Below are positions 25,534-34,778 of a DNA stretch of 64,000 nt, one piece after another (positions within the stretch are counted from its first letter, which is position 1; each line of letters opens with the position of its first letter). Source of the stretch: Firmicutes bacterium TM09-10. Lineage in GTDB: Bacteria > Bacillota > Clostridia > Lachnospirales > Lachnospiraceae. The position numbers and the translations under genes are program-made. The notes under the pieces were generated by a model, which did no database searches, was not told where the DNA came from, and saw only the letters and a program-made list of their open reading frames with translations. The stretch covers positions 1 through 64,000 of the forward strand of contig QUKC01000012.1 of assembly GCA_003481005.1 (NCBI GenBank), given 5' to 3'.

Positions 25534-26238
25534 TTACACGCCCAGCTGCGCTTTTTCTTCTTCCGTCAGCGCGCGCCAGCTTCCTTTTGAAAGCGTCTCA
25601 TCCAGGACGAGGGCACCCATCGACAGACGTTTTAAATACACGACTTCGTTGCCAACTGCCTGCAGCATCCGCTTGACCTGATGGAACCGTCCTTCTGTGA
25701 TCGTCAGAAGCAGTCCACAGTCGGTATCCGAAAGCAGTTTTGTCTTTGCAGGCGCAGTCGGCGTTTCGTCCCCGATCTCAACGCCTGCTTCCAGCTTTTC
25801 GCACATCTGGCTCGTCACCGGCTTCTTCGTATGCACGAGATAAGTCTTTGGCACATGCTTTACAGGGGAAAGCAGCCTATGCGCAAGCGCTCCGTCGTTT
25901 GTAATCAGCAAAAGCCCCTCGGTGTCCTTGTCCAGCCGTCCAACCGGGGAAAGATCTTTTCCCGGAGCGTCCACAAGCAGGTCAAGCACCGTCTGATCGT
26001 GATGATCCCGCACCGCGGTCACAACGCCTGCCGGCTTATGTAGCATATAATAAAAATATTTCTGATAGGAAAAGCTGTGTCCATCCAGCGTAACCGTATC
26101 CTTTGTTTCGTCCACCTTCTGTTCCGGTGATTTTGCGGTTTCCCCGTTTACGGTTACCCGTCCTTTTTTGATAAATGCCTTCACCTCGCTTCGGGTTCCG
26201 GCTTCCATTTCACATAAATATTTGTCCAGTCTGATCAA
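25534..26238 (-). CDS. RsuA/RluB-family pseudouridine synthase
   Basis: 234 aa. N-terminal S4 domain (IRLDKYLCEMEAGTRSEVKA), then the catalytic core with SPVGRLDKDTEGLLLITNDG (catalytic Asp) near 100 and ITEGRFHQVKRMLQAVGNEV near 183. Isomerises a uridine in 16S (RsuA) or 23S (RluB) rRNA; 16S U516 would be the usual guess for this length. No neighbour gives further information. Confidence 0.92.
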   Translation of the reverse strand: MIRLDKYLCEMEAGTRSEVKAFIKKGRVTVNGETAKSPEQKVDETKDTVTLDGHSFSYQKYFYYMLHKPAGVVTAVRDHHDQTVLDLLVDAPGKDLSPVGRLDKDTEGLLLITNDGALAHRLLSPVKHVPKTYLVHTKKPVTSQMCEKLEAGVEIGDETPTAPAKTKLLSDTDCGLLLTITEGRFHQVKRMLQAVGNEVVYLKRLSMGALVLDETLSKGSWRALTEEEKAQLGV

Positions 26239-26317
26239 AATGTTCCTCCCGGTCTAATTTTTCTGTTGTCCACATACTGTTAAGTATACTATACTCTGAA
26301 AGTCTTTGGTAGAATCA

Positions 26318-27283
26318 ATGCGCAGAAAGCTGTTTCTCTTTTTCTTTTTCGGAACCCTTTCTATCCTGTGTCTGTTTCTGCTGCGCTTTCCTGCGCAGGC
26401 CGGAGCGCTCGCCGCCAACGGTCTGACACTCTGGTTCTCCAAAATGATTCCTGCTCTGTTTCCGTTCATGATTCTGTCCGGTCTCTTTCTTTCCACCGGC
26501 TTTTCCAACCTGCTCGCACGCCTGGCAGCGCCCGTTTTGCAGCCCGTTTTCCAGACAACTGACGCTTGCCTGTTCTGCATCCTGACCGGATTTTTCTGCG
26601 GATTTCCGATGGGTGCGCGAGTCTGTGCACAAAGCCTTCAGCAAAAGAAAATTTCCCGCCGGGAAGCTTCCTGGCTGCTCGCCTTTATAAACAATATCGG
26701 ACCGGTCTATTTTTCCGGCTATGTCCTGACGCTATTTCCGGTGCGTACTCCGCTGACGGTCTGGCTTGGTATGTATCTGCTGCCGTTTCTGTACGGAATG
26801 GTACTGCGGTACACGCTCTACCGCGATCTGCCAACGCAAAGTGTCAGGCGCGTCTTTGTCCCGACTTCTGTCCGCAGCCAGGCAAACACCCCAGCTAGCC
26901 CTACAGGTACGTTCCTTTCATCCGCCCGCCTGCTGTCCGCCCTGCATGAATCGATTCTGTCCGCGATGAACGGCATCGCCCAACTTGGCGGATATATGGT
27001 CTTTTTCAACCTCTTAAATCTGTTCCCGACAGTCTTTTTGGCAGCTTATCCGGCATTTATACGCACGCTGTCCCCGCTGCTCGAGATTACCAACGGACTG
27101 TCTATGCTTCTGCCATCGGAGCGGCTCTGGGCGTATATCGTGCTGCCGTTTGGCGGGCTGTGCTGCATCGCGCAGACTGCAAGCTGCCTTCACAAAACCG
27201 GGCTGTCGCTGAAACCGTACATCTTTCATAAACTGATCCTGACGTTATTGACAGCAGCGTGGTATCTGGTGCTTCCGGTGTAG
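26318..27283 (+). CDS. ylbJ: YlbJ-like sporulation integral membrane protein
   Basis: 321 aa from ATG 26318. About eight hydrophobic helices; GLTLWFSKMIPALFPFMILSG and GFFCGFPMGARVCAQSLQ are nucleoside-recognition (Gate) motifs typical of YlbJ/SpoVV. YlbJ is needed for dipicolinic acid uptake into the forespore in Bacillus. In Bacillus ylbJ is next to rsmD (ylbH) and coaD, and here coaD and rsmD lie 0.8-2 kb away, which supports the call. It is transcribed toward them and shares a terminator at 27352-27387. Confidence 0.82.
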   Translation: MRRKLFLFFFFGTLSILCLFLLRFPAQAGALAANGLTLWFSKMIPALFPFMILSGLFLSTGFSNLLARLAAPVLQPVFQTTDACLFCILTGFFCGFPMGARVCAQSLQQKKISRREASWLLAFINNIGPVYFSGYVLTLFPVRTPLTVWLGMYLLPFLYGMVLRYTLYRDLPTQSVRRVFVPTSVRSQANTPASPTGTFLSSARLLSALHESILSAMNGIAQLGGYMVFFNLLNLFPTVFLAAYPAFIRTLSPLLEITNGLSMLLPSERLWAYIVLPFGGLCCIAQTASCLHKTGLSLKPYIFHKLILTLLTAAWYLVLPV

Positions 27284-27318
27284 ACGGTGCACGTGACAGG
27301 TGTGTCACAGACTACTCC

Positions 27319-27353
27319 TTTATCGTATGGAAACGAAGTTTCCCATACGATAA
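27319..27353. repeat. Palindromic module of repeat family A
   Basis: TTTATCGTATGGAAAC (27319-27334) pairs with GTTTCCCATACGATAAA (27338-27354), one base unpaired. Same palindrome as one end of the composite elements at 22.9 and 51.2 kb, here alone. Confidence 0.75.
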
Positions 27354-27387
27354 AAAAAAGACTCCGGCGCACGCCGAAGTCTTTTTT
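27352..27387. terminator. Bidirectional terminator between ylbJ and the coiled-coil gene
   Basis: GACTCCGGC (27360-27368) pairs with GCCGAAGTC (27373-27381) allowing one mismatch, with an A8 run before and T6 after, so it fits both converging transcripts. Confidence 0.8.
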
Positions 27388-27461
27388 CCAGTTCTCTTGA
27401 TAACAGAATTTTTACGCAGCGCGCATTCTGTTGTTTCCATATGATATTTGATGGGATTGGA

Positions 27462-28067
27462 TTACATGACATTCAGGTCATCGCCCACATTTCCTGCTGC
27501 ATCCATCTCTTCTGTGCCAAGCTCTTCATTCTGCGCATGGAACTCTGCACGGTTTGTCTGTACCACGTCATTGATCCGGTTTAAGTCGCTGACCAGGTTG
27601 CTGTAATGGGTCTGGGAGACTTCTACCGCATGCGCAATGATATCCTCCACCTCGGCGAGCTTCTGGTCGGTATACTGCATGATAGAATCCTTGATCGCAT
27701 TGGCTTCCAGCGTTGCATTGTCCACGATCTCCTGTGCCTGGCGGGTTGCAAGCTGTACAACCTCATTTGCCTGCGCATAAGCCTGCTGCATGATCTCATG
27801 CTCATTGATCAGCTCGGTCGTATGCTCGGTCGCCTCGTTGATCAGCGCCTGCGCCTTTTCGCGCGCATCGTTTAAGATCGCTTCCTTATTGCTGATAATT
27901 TTCTGATACCGCTTAATCTCTTCCGGCGTCTTCTGGCGCAGCTCGCGTAAAAGATCGTCGATCTCGTCCTTGTTTACGATGATCTTCGAATTGGAAAGCG
28001 GCTGGTACTTACAATTATCAATATACTCTTCAATTTCATCAATCAGCTGTTCGATTCTGCTGCTCAT
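27462..28067 (-). CDS. Coiled-coil protein of the DivIVA/V-ATPase-H-like type
   Basis: 201 aa, soluble, almost entirely alpha-helical. Residues ~55-165 form a long charged coiled coil (EEIKRYQKIISNKEAILNDA, AQALINEATEHTTELINEHE). Similar proteins in Lachnospiraceae are labelled ATPase or V-type ATPase subunit H, on composition only. The function is unknown; DivIVA-like scaffolding is a possibility. It follows coaD and rsmD in one direction and is likely co-transcribed. Confidence 0.7.
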   Translation of the reverse strand: MSSRIEQLIDEIEEYIDNCKYQPLSNSKIIVNKDEIDDLLRELRQKTPEEIKRYQKIISNKEAILNDAREKAQALINEATEHTTELINEHEIMQQAYAQANEVVQLATRQAQEIVDNATLEANAIKDSIMQYTDQKLAEVEDIIAHAVEVSQTHYSNLVSDLNRINDVVQTNRAEFHAQNEELGTEEMDAAGNVGDDLNVM

Positions 28068-28090
28068 CTTTTCCTCATTTCCGCATATGC

Positions 28091-28585
28091 TCAGTTTTCT
28101 CTGGCATGTCCGAACTTCTCATAGACAAGCCGTGCGACAAAAGGCGGCACGCACTGTGAAATATCTCCGTTGAAGCTGGCAATTTCCTTGACGCTGGAAG
28201 AGCTGAGATAAGCGTATTCCAGACTGGTCGTAAGAAACATCGTATCCAGCTTGTCTCCTGAAAGCTTCCGGTTGGTCTGAGCATTCTGCAATTCATACTC
28301 GAAATCCGTAATCGCGCGCAGACCACGCACAACAACCGTCACGTCCTTACTGGCGGCATAGTCAACCAGCAGACCGCTGAAAGATTCCACCTTGACGTTC
28401 GGCAGATCTTTTGTCGCTTCTTTTAATATTTTAACACGTTCCTCAACAGAAAACAATGGAGTCTTTACTTTATTATTCAGCACGCTGACCGTCAATTCGT
28501 CAAAAACGGACGCGGCGCGGCGGATAATATCCAAATGTCCATAGGTTACGGGGTCAAAGCTGCCCGGATAAATTGCTGCTTTCAT
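28091..28585 (-). CDS. coaD: Phosphopantetheine adenylyltransferase
   Basis: 164 aa. The nucleotidyltransferase motif [14 protein letters not shown] (residues 8-21) and the C-terminal [16 protein letters not shown] are diagnostic. Makes dephospho-CoA from phosphopantetheine and ATP. Overlaps the end of rsmD by 4 bases (ATGA-like), the common rsmD-coaD pair. Confidence 0.97.
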   Translation of the reverse strand: MKAAIYPGSFDPVTYGHLDIIRRAASVFDELTVSVLNNKVKTPLFSVEERVKILKEATKDLPNVKVESFSGLLVDYAASKDVTVVVRGLRAITDFEYELQNAQTNRKLSGDKLDTMFLTTSLEYAYLSSSSVKEIASFNGDISQCVPPFVARLVYEKFGHAREN

Positions 28586-29139
28586 TTTTTTTCTTCCTTT
28601 GCCAGAAATACATGCTTATTTGTCTTATAGCATTTTTCTTTTTTGATTGAAAATCCGTATTCTTCGGCGAATGAAAAGTCGCGGTCAAGTGTCGCTTCGA
28701 TCACGATCAAGGTCTCATCCGTCACATACGGCATTCTGGAAAGCGCCGCCAGCACGGGCTCTTCTAACCCGGACTGATACGGCGGATCCATGAAAATCAC
28801 GTCCGCTTCCTTTTCGTGAATCGAGGACAGTGCACTGACAACGTCCTGTTTTAACAGGGTCGCACGGTCTTCGAACTTTGTAAAATGAAGATTTTCCGCG
28901 ATACATTTGGCAGGCTCCCTGCCGTTTTCCACAAAATAGGCATGCCTTGCACCCCTGCTGATCGCTTCGATTCCGATGCCGCCGCTGCCGCTGCACAGAT
29001 CGATAAATACGCTGCAGGGCAGATAAGGCTGGAGCATATTAAACAGAGTTTCCTTGATCCGATCCGTCGTCGGCCGCGTATCTAAACCCTGAGGGGTTTT
29101 CAAAGGAAGACTTCTGGCTTCTCCCGCAATTACTCTCAT
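28582..29139 (-). CDS. rsmD: 16S rRNA (guanine(966)-N(2))-methyltransferase
   Basis: 185 aa. SAM-binding motif [20 protein letters not shown] near 45 and catalytic FMDPPYQSG near 118 (a DPPY N6/N2 methyltransferase motif). N-terminal [20 protein letters not shown] is typical of RsmD. Methylates G966 of 16S rRNA. Coupled to coaD. Confidence 0.96.
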   Translation of the reverse strand: MRVIAGEARSLPLKTPQGLDTRPTTDRIKETLFNMLQPYLPCSVFIDLCSGSGGIGIEAISRGARHAYFVENGREPAKCIAENLHFTKFEDRATLLKQDVVSALSSIHEKEADVIFMDPPYQSGLEEPVLAALSRMPYVTDETLIVIEATLDRDFSFAEEYGFSIKKEKCYKTNKHVFLAKEEKK

Positions 29140-29378
29140 AAATTTCCAATTCCTCCAAAATCAGGTCAAAAAATGTTACTGTTCACACGCGCCATTCGCA
29201 AAAGCGCATCTTCGATGCTTTCCGCTGCTTCGCAGCTCTTTTTGCTCATAAAATGGCGCTCCCTTCGTAGCCTTAGTTCAGATTTTCGTGCAAGCACGGA
29301 ATCTGAACTCAGAAGGGTACGAGTGAACTGTAACAAAAAAATATCTGGATTTCAGCATACTGCATTCTATCCGTTTCG
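29140..29378. repeat. Inverted-repeat element between parC and rsmD
   Basis: No gene. GTTACTGTTCAC (about 29175-29186) pairs with GTGAACTGTAAC (about 29323-29334) with one mismatch, enclosing nested pairs GCGCCAT/ATGGCGC and AGTTCAGATT/AATCTGAACT. The layout (terminal inverted repeats, ~160 bases, no ORF) is MITE-like. One end shares GTTC..CGTACCCT with sequence near 8593. Confidence 0.6.
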
Positions 29379-31622
29379 TCAAGCTCTGACCTTCGTTCCT
29401 TTGGAATCCCTGTGCGCAAGCTTCAGCTGATTCAGAACAAGCGTTCTGCTTTTATATTCCACACTCGTCTCATCGCCCGGCTTCGTATAAAATACCGCTT
29501 CAATCTCATCGCCGTCCGACAGCTTCATTCCACGCACGCCAACTGCGTTTTTCTTTTTCTCCGGGATTTCTTCCACCTCGAAGCGCAGGAAAAATCCGTC
29601 CTTTGACTGCAAAATAATGTATTTCTGATCCTGATAAACACAGACATTCGCTACCTCGTCTCCCTCCTGCAGCTTTGTCGCCGCCACGGTACGCTTCATC
29701 ACATCGAACTCGCCGCCATCTACCATCTTTGTCATACCCTGTTTTGTCACAAACAGCAGACGGTAGAGATTCAACTCACTCTGACCGACTGCCAACAGGA
29801 GCTGTTCCCTGGTCGAATCGAAATTGCTCACGTTGTCGAGCGGAATTGCCTTATCGCGGAACTTGCCAAAGGGCAGATCGGACACCTTGACCGTATAAAG
29901 CTGTCCGGTATTGGTAAACAGACAGATCCTGCCGGTATTCTTTACCAGAAATACAAAACGGTTTTCCGCAAACGCCGCTTCCTGATTGCGTTCGAACGTC
30001 GCAACGTCTACGCATCTGGTATAACCGAACCGGTCAATCAGGCAGTAAGCCGGCGCTTCCTCGATTTTTTTCTCTTCAAAAACAACTTCCTCACAGTTAT
30101 CGATCACCGTGCGGCGCTTCTGCGAATATTCTTTCTTGAGCGCATCCAGCTCGTTGATGATAACCTGCGCCATTGCGCTTTTCCGTTCCAAAATATCCTC
30201 ATACCGGTAAATATTTGCAATTGTCTCTTCGTGCTCTTTGATCAGGGCCTCAATTTCCAGACCGATCAGCTTATACAGACGCATATCCAGAATCGCATTC
30301 GCCTGATTTTCCGTAAAGCAAAGCTGCGCCGCCATCACGGAAGCCTGTTTTGTTTTAAATTTGATTCCCTCCGTCACGCCGTCCACCAGGCACGCCTTTG
30401 CCATCGTCCGGTCGCGTGAACCGCGCAAAATCTCGATAATTAAATCGATCACGTTGCAGGCTTTGATCAGGCCTTCCTGAATCTCGCGTTTTTCCTGCTC
30501 TTTTGCCAGCAGTCTCTCATATTTGCGGCGGTTGATTTCAAACTGGAAATCGGTATTTGCCTTGATGATCTGTTTTAAACCGAGCGTTTCGGGACGTCCG
30601 TCGGAAATCGCGAGCATGTTCACGCCAAAGGTGTCTTCCAGACGTGTCTTTTTATACAGCATACTGATAAAATGATCGACGTCCGCATCTTTTTTGAGTT
30701 CGATCACAATCCGGATGCCCTCTTTGGACGACTGGTTTGAAATATCCACGATATCCGTCGTCTTTTTGCTCTCCGCAAGCGCTGCGACGTCCGACAGGAA
30801 CTTACCGATGTTCGCGCCGATCATCGTATAGGGAATCTCCGTGATGACAACGTTTGTCCTGCCGTTTTTTCCTTTTTCCGTCTCCACCTTGCCGCGCAGC
30901 TTGATTTTGCCTGCGCCGGTTTCATAGATGGAAAGCAGCTCGTCTTTGTTCGTCACGATACCGCCGGTCGGGAAGTCCGGTCCCTGCATGTAGCGCATCA
31001 GCTCTGCGGTCGTGATGTTTTCATCCAGCATATATGCCTTTACCGCATCGATGACCTCGCTGAGGTTGTGCGGCGGAATGCTCGTCGCCATGCCGACTGC
31101 AATACCCTCCGAACCGTTGACCAGAAGGTTCGGGATGCGGCAGGGCAGAACGGACGGCTCCTTTTCCGTCTCATCAAAGTTCGGGATAAAGTCCACGACA
31201 TCCTTATCCAGATCTTCCAAAAAGGCGTCCTGCGTCAGCTTTTCCAGGCGCGCCTCCGTATATCGCATCGCAGCCGCACCGTCACCCTCAATATTGCCGA
31301 AATTGCCGTGTCCATCGATTAACGGCTGTCCCTTTTTAAATTCCTGCGCCATAACGACCAGTGCTTCGTAGATCGAGCTGTCGCCGTGCGGATGATATTT
31401 ACCCATCGTATCACCGACGATACGCGCGCTCTTTCGGTACGGTCTGTCATAGCGGATTCCAAGCTCGTACATATCGTAAAGCACGCGGCGCTGTACCGGC
31501 TTTAAGCCGTCCCGCACGTCCGGCAGGGCACGCGCCACGATAACGCTCATCGCATAATCGATATAAGATTTCTGCATCAGCTCGGAATATTCTGTTTTTA
31601 TAATCCTGTTGTTATCTTCCAT
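29379..31622 (-). CDS. parC: DNA topoisomerase IV subunit A
   Basis: 747 aa. Breakage-reunion domain with [28 protein letters not shown] (quinolone region, S82 and E86, no resistance change seen) and catalytic Tyr121 in [12 protein letters not shown]. The C-terminal beta-propeller has no clear GyrA box, which favours ParC over GyrA. Adjacent parE upstream supports topoisomerase IV, which decatenates daughter chromosomes. A family B repeat separates the two genes. Confidence 0.85.
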   Translation of the reverse strand: MEDNNRIIKTEYSELMQKSYIDYAMSVIVARALPDVRDGLKPVQRRVLYDMYELGIRYDRPYRKSARIVGDTMGKYHPHGDSSIYEALVVMAQEFKKGQPLIDGHGNFGNIEGDGAAAMRYTEARLEKLTQDAFLEDLDKDVVDFIPNFDETEKEPSVLPCRIPNLLVNGSEGIAVGMATSIPPHNLSEVIDAVKAYMLDENITTAELMRYMQGPDFPTGGIVTNKDELLSIYETGAGKIKLRGKVETEKGKNGRTNVVITEIPYTMIGANIGKFLSDVAALAESKKTTDIVDISNQSSKEGIRIVIELKKDADVDHFISMLYKKTRLEDTFGVNMLAISDGRPETLGLKQIIKANTDFQFEINRRKYERLLAKEQEKREIQEGLIKACNVIDLIIEILRGSRDRTMAKACLVDGVTEGIKFKTKQASVMAAQLCFTENQANAILDMRLYKLIGLEIEALIKEHEETIANIYRYEDILERKSAMAQVIINELDALKKEYSQKRRTVIDNCEEVVFEEKKIEEAPAYCLIDRFGYTRCVDVATFERNQEAAFAENRFVFLVKNTGRICLFTNTGQLYTVKVSDLPFGKFRDKAIPLDNVSNFDSTREQLLLAVGQSELNLYRLLFVTKQGMTKMVDGGEFDVMKRTVAATKLQEGDEVANVCVYQDQKYIILQSKDGFFLRFEVEEIPEKKKNAVGVRGMKLSDGDEIEAVFYTKPGDETSVEYKSRTLVLNQLKLAHRDSKGTKVRA

Positions 31623-31632
31623 TTTTTCTGCT

Positions 31633-31720
31633 CATTTCTGCGCACGCCTTTTGCGCATGTCGAGTTTGTGTCAAGTGCACGCAGACACAAATCTCGCGAT
31701 TGAAAAATTTCATTTTTCAA
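31633..31720. repeat. Interspersed palindromic repeat, family B copy 3
   Basis: Starts CATTTCTGCGCACGCC and ends CATTTTTCAA; nearly identical to 6841-6930. It fills the gap between parE and parC, immediately upstream of the parC start. Confidence 0.8.
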
Positions 31721-31751
31721 TTTTTCTTCCTTATATCAGCTATCTGCCCGG

Positions 31752-33674
31752 TCAGATATCCAGTTCTGCATCTGTCGCATTGCGGTAAATAAACGCGCGG
31801 CGCGGCGGAACCTCAGTTCCCATCAGCATTTCCGTCACTTCAGACGCCATTCTGGCGTCCTCGATCTCCACAAGCTTCAACATTCTCGTCTCCGGATCCA
31901 GCGTCGTCTCCCACAGCTGCTGGGCATCCATTTCGCCCAGACCTTTGTAGCGCTGCAGATGGAACGGTCCCTTATGACGTTTGCGGTAGCGCTCCAGTGC
32001 CTTGTCATCGTAAAGATATTCCTCTGCACCCCTGGACGGCATCGCCTTATACAGCGGCGGCATTGCGATATAAACGTGTCCTTCGAAAATCAGCTCCGGC
32101 ATGAACCGGTAAAACAGCGTCAGAAGCAGCGTGGAAATGTGCGCGCCGTCCACATCGGCATCCGCCATGATAATGATCTTGTCATAACGCAGCTTCGTGA
32201 TATCGAAATCGTTGCCGTAGCCTTCCGAAAAACCGCATCCGAAGGCATTGATCATAGTCTTGATCTCAGCGTTTGCCAGCACCTTGTCGATGCTCGCCTT
32301 TTCTACATTCAGAATCTTACCGCGGATCGGCAGAATCGCCTGATACATCCGGTTTCTCGCCATCTTGGCGGAGCCGCCCGCAGAATCTCCCTCTACGATA
32401 AAAATTTCACATTTCGATGCGTCCTTCGACTCGCAGTTTGCCAGCTTTCCATTGGAATCAAACGAAAACTTCTGCTTCGTCAGCATATTCGTCTTGGCGC
32501 GTTCCTCTGTTTTGCGGATTTTTGCCGCCTTTTCCGCACAGCCGATGACAGCTTTTAACGTCTCTAGGTTTCTGTCAAAAAATCTGGTCAGCTCTTCGCC
32601 CACGACCTTTGCCACAACCTTCGCCGCATCCTGATTGTCCAGCTTAGTCTTTGTTTGTCCTTCAAACCGCGGATCGGGATGCTTGATCGAAATGACCGCC
32701 GTCATGCCGTTTCGCACGTCCGGACCGGTGAAGTTCTGGTCTTTTTCCTTTAAAATATTGAGCTCCCGCGCGTAGCTGTTGATGATCGTCGTAAACTGCG
32801 TCTTGAAGCCGGTCAGATGCGTGCCGCCCTCCGCATTGTAGATGTTATTGCAGAATCCCAGCACATTTTCGTGGAACTCGTTGATATACTGAAACGCACC
32901 CTCGACAGAGATTCCGTCGCTTTCTCCCTGAAATGAGATGACGTCCGTCACCGCCTCGCAGGACTTGTTCATATCCTTAATAAATCCGACAATACCTTCC
33001 GGCTCGTGATAGTCCAAAATCTCCGGCTCTGTCCCTCTGCAATCCTCGAAGTGAATTGTCAACGCAGGGTTTAAGTACGCCGTCTCGTGCAGGCGGCTTT
33101 TGATATCGTCCTCTTTAAATCTGGTTTTATCAAAAATCGTATCGTCCGGCAGGAACGAAATCGTCGTTCCGGTCTCTCTTGTACGTCCAACGACCGGCAG
33201 CAGTCCATTGACCAGTTCGGTCGTTGGATTGCCGTACTCATAAGTGTCCTCGTAGACATTTTTTCCGTCTTTTACACGCACTGTCAGATGCTTCGAAAGC
33301 GCATTGACGACGGAGGAGCCGACGCCGTGCAGACCGCCGCTGGTCTTATAGGCATTGTTGTCAAACTTACCGCCTGCATGCAGGGTCGTGAAAACCAGAC
33401 GCTCCGCACTGATTCCTTTTTCATGCATCCCGACCGGGATACCGCGTCCGTTGTCCGAAACGGTCGCTGAACCGTCTTTTTCCAGAATTACGGTGATTTT
33501 GCTGCAGTAGCCGGCCAGATGCTCGTCCACAGCGTTATCCACGATTTCATAAATCAGGTGGTTCAAGCCCTTCGTGGAAACGCTGCCGATATACATGCCC
33601 GGTCGTTTCCTCACTGCCTCCAGTCCCTCCAGCACCGTAATGCTGGAAGCGTCATAGGTTGTATTTTGTGCCAT
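31752..33674 (-). CDS. parE: DNA topoisomerase IV subunit B
   Basis: 640 aa ATPase subunit. GHKL motifs: IVDNAVDEHLAGY, VSDNGRGIPVG and GGLHGVGSSVVNALS; TOPRIM acidic motifs EIFIVEGDSAGGSA and IIIMADADVDGAHI. No long insertion. Length and pairing with the 747-aa A subunit lacking a GyrA box favour ParE; a GyrB identity cannot be excluded without a tree. A leader hairpin at 33729-33751 lies between a likely -10 and the start. Confidence 0.85.
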   Translation of the reverse strand: MAQNTTYDASSITVLEGLEAVRKRPGMYIGSVSTKGLNHLIYEIVDNAVDEHLAGYCSKITVILEKDGSATVSDNGRGIPVGMHEKGISAERLVFTTLHAGGKFDNNAYKTSGGLHGVGSSVVNALSKHLTVRVKDGKNVYEDTYEYGNPTTELVNGLLPVVGRTRETGTTISFLPDDTIFDKTRFKEDDIKSRLHETAYLNPALTIHFEDCRGTEPEILDYHEPEGIVGFIKDMNKSCEAVTDVISFQGESDGISVEGAFQYINEFHENVLGFCNNIYNAEGGTHLTGFKTQFTTIINSYARELNILKEKDQNFTGPDVRNGMTAVISIKHPDPRFEGQTKTKLDNQDAAKVVAKVVGEELTRFFDRNLETLKAVIGCAEKAAKIRKTEERAKTNMLTKQKFSFDSNGKLANCESKDASKCEIFIVEGDSAGGSAKMARNRMYQAILPIRGKILNVEKASIDKVLANAEIKTMINAFGCGFSEGYGNDFDITKLRYDKIIIMADADVDGAHISTLLLTLFYRFMPELIFEGHVYIAMPPLYKAMPSRGAEEYLYDDKALERYRKRHKGPFHLQRYKGLGEMDAQQLWETTLDPETRMLKLVEIEDARMASEVTEMLMGTEVPPRRAFIYRNATDAELDI

Positions 33675-33728
33675 CTATCTGATCCTTTCTTTCCGATTCC
33701 AAACTGCCCAAATTTCTGTCATAAAAAT

Positions 33729-33751
33729 AGAATCCTGCTTCGCAGGATTCT
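33729..33751 (-). terminator. Leader hairpin upstream of parE
   Basis: AGAATCCTGC (33729-33738), loop TTC, GCAGGATTCT (33742-33751); on the minus strand it is followed by ATTTTTATG. A TATACT -10-like box lies further upstream near 33795-33790, so the hairpin falls inside the probable leader and could attenuate. Confidence 0.55.
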
Positions 33752-33889
33752 CCGCCTGCGAACTGTAAAAGTCGAATTACTTTCGAGAGTATAACACATA
33801 TGTTCGATTTTGGGAAGTCCCGCTGCGATTTTTGCTCCACGATTCTACATCCGTCCGGTTCACACCGCGCGTTCTGATGCAGCGTTGAA

Positions 33890-33923
33890 ACAATAGAATG
33901 CACGCTCTGCGAGCATTCTATTG
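33890..33923 (-). terminator. Terminator-like palindrome after the TraX gene
   Basis: ACAATAGAATGC (33890-33901) pairs with GCATTCTATTGT (33912-33923), a 12-bp perfect stem, about 35 bases past the TraX-family stop. Resembles ACAATAGA/TCTATTGT at 8519-8553. Confidence 0.6.
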
Positions 33924-33957
33924 TCATGAATAAGCGCTGCGCGTTTCCAAACAGCTG

Positions 33958-34707
33958 CTACATCGTTCCCATTGCCCGGGCCGCCAGCCACAACAAAAGC
34001 AGATGCAACGGATAAAATCCGTAGAAGAACCATTTCAAAACCTGCCGTCCTTTTTTCGCCCGCTCCCCATTGTATCCATATAAAATGCACAGTCCCGCCA
34101 GCGCCGGACCTGTCATTGAGAACAAAACGCGCACTGCGCCTTCCGGAAAACCCAAAACGCCCTCCGTCTGCGCCACAGACGCTGCTTCGTTGATTCCGAC
34201 AACCGCCGTCACGAACAGAAAGGTTTTCTGCAGTTTTTTCCGTTCCTGACCCGCCCGGTCAAACAACAGCGTAAACGCCGGGGCGAGCGCAGACCAGTCT
34301 GAAAATACCGATAAAAAAAACAGCCCTGCGATCTGCAGCTGCCCTTTTCCCCGCCGGAACGCTTCTCCATGGAACACGCACAGGATCAGAAAGCTAAACA
34401 ACAGGGAAAACATCATATTCAAGACTGCCGCCTCTCTGTTAAATGCCAGAAAATAGGGCATCTGGGACACCAGCGCAAATACAAACAGCCGTTTTGCATA
34501 CGCACGTCTGGACGAGGTTTTATAAAACCCCTCCACCAGAAAATAACACATCACCGGCGCAGTGAAATAGCCGATTCCTTTCAAAAATTCCGCCGGATAT
34601 GTCCCCGCTGTCAGAAAAACATGGCTGAAATGATTGAAAAACATCGTCAGCATCGCGATCATCTTGATCGCGTCGCGGGTCAGCCCCCGGCTTTTGATTT
34701 CCTGCAT
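33958..34707 (-). CDS. TraX family membrane protein
   Basis: 249 aa from ATG 34707 (GGGAGA upstream). Seven or eight hydrophobic helices. LTRDAIKMIAMLTMFFNHFSHVF at the start, YFTAPVMCYFLVEGFYKTSS and the C-terminal FYGFYPLHLLLLWLAA are TraX signatures. TraX was named for pilin acetylation on plasmid F; chromosomal Firmicute copies have no known role. It sits between recG and parE, which may be an insertion into an otherwise conserved core cluster. Confidence 0.85.
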   Translation of the reverse strand: MQEIKSRGLTRDAIKMIAMLTMFFNHFSHVFLTAGTYPAEFLKGIGYFTAPVMCYFLVEGFYKTSSRRAYAKRLFVFALVSQMPYFLAFNREAAVLNMMFSLLFSFLILCVFHGEAFRRGKGQLQIAGLFFLSVFSDWSALAPAFTLLFDRAGQERKKLQKTFLFVTAVVGINEAASVAQTEGVLGFPEGAVRVLFSMTGPALAGLCILYGYNGERAKKGRQVLKWFFYGFYPLHLLLLWLAARAMGTM

Positions 34708-34778
34708 TTCATTCTCCCTTTTCTCAGATACGAAACCGCACAGCTGCAAGGCCTGCGCCGACTTTGCATGCCGTACGG

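Noticed and set aside
29379..33674. gyrA and gyrB for the topoisomerase pair
   Set aside because: The A subunit lacks a visible GyrA box and the genes are away from dnaA/recF, so parC/parE is the better name, though a tree would decide.
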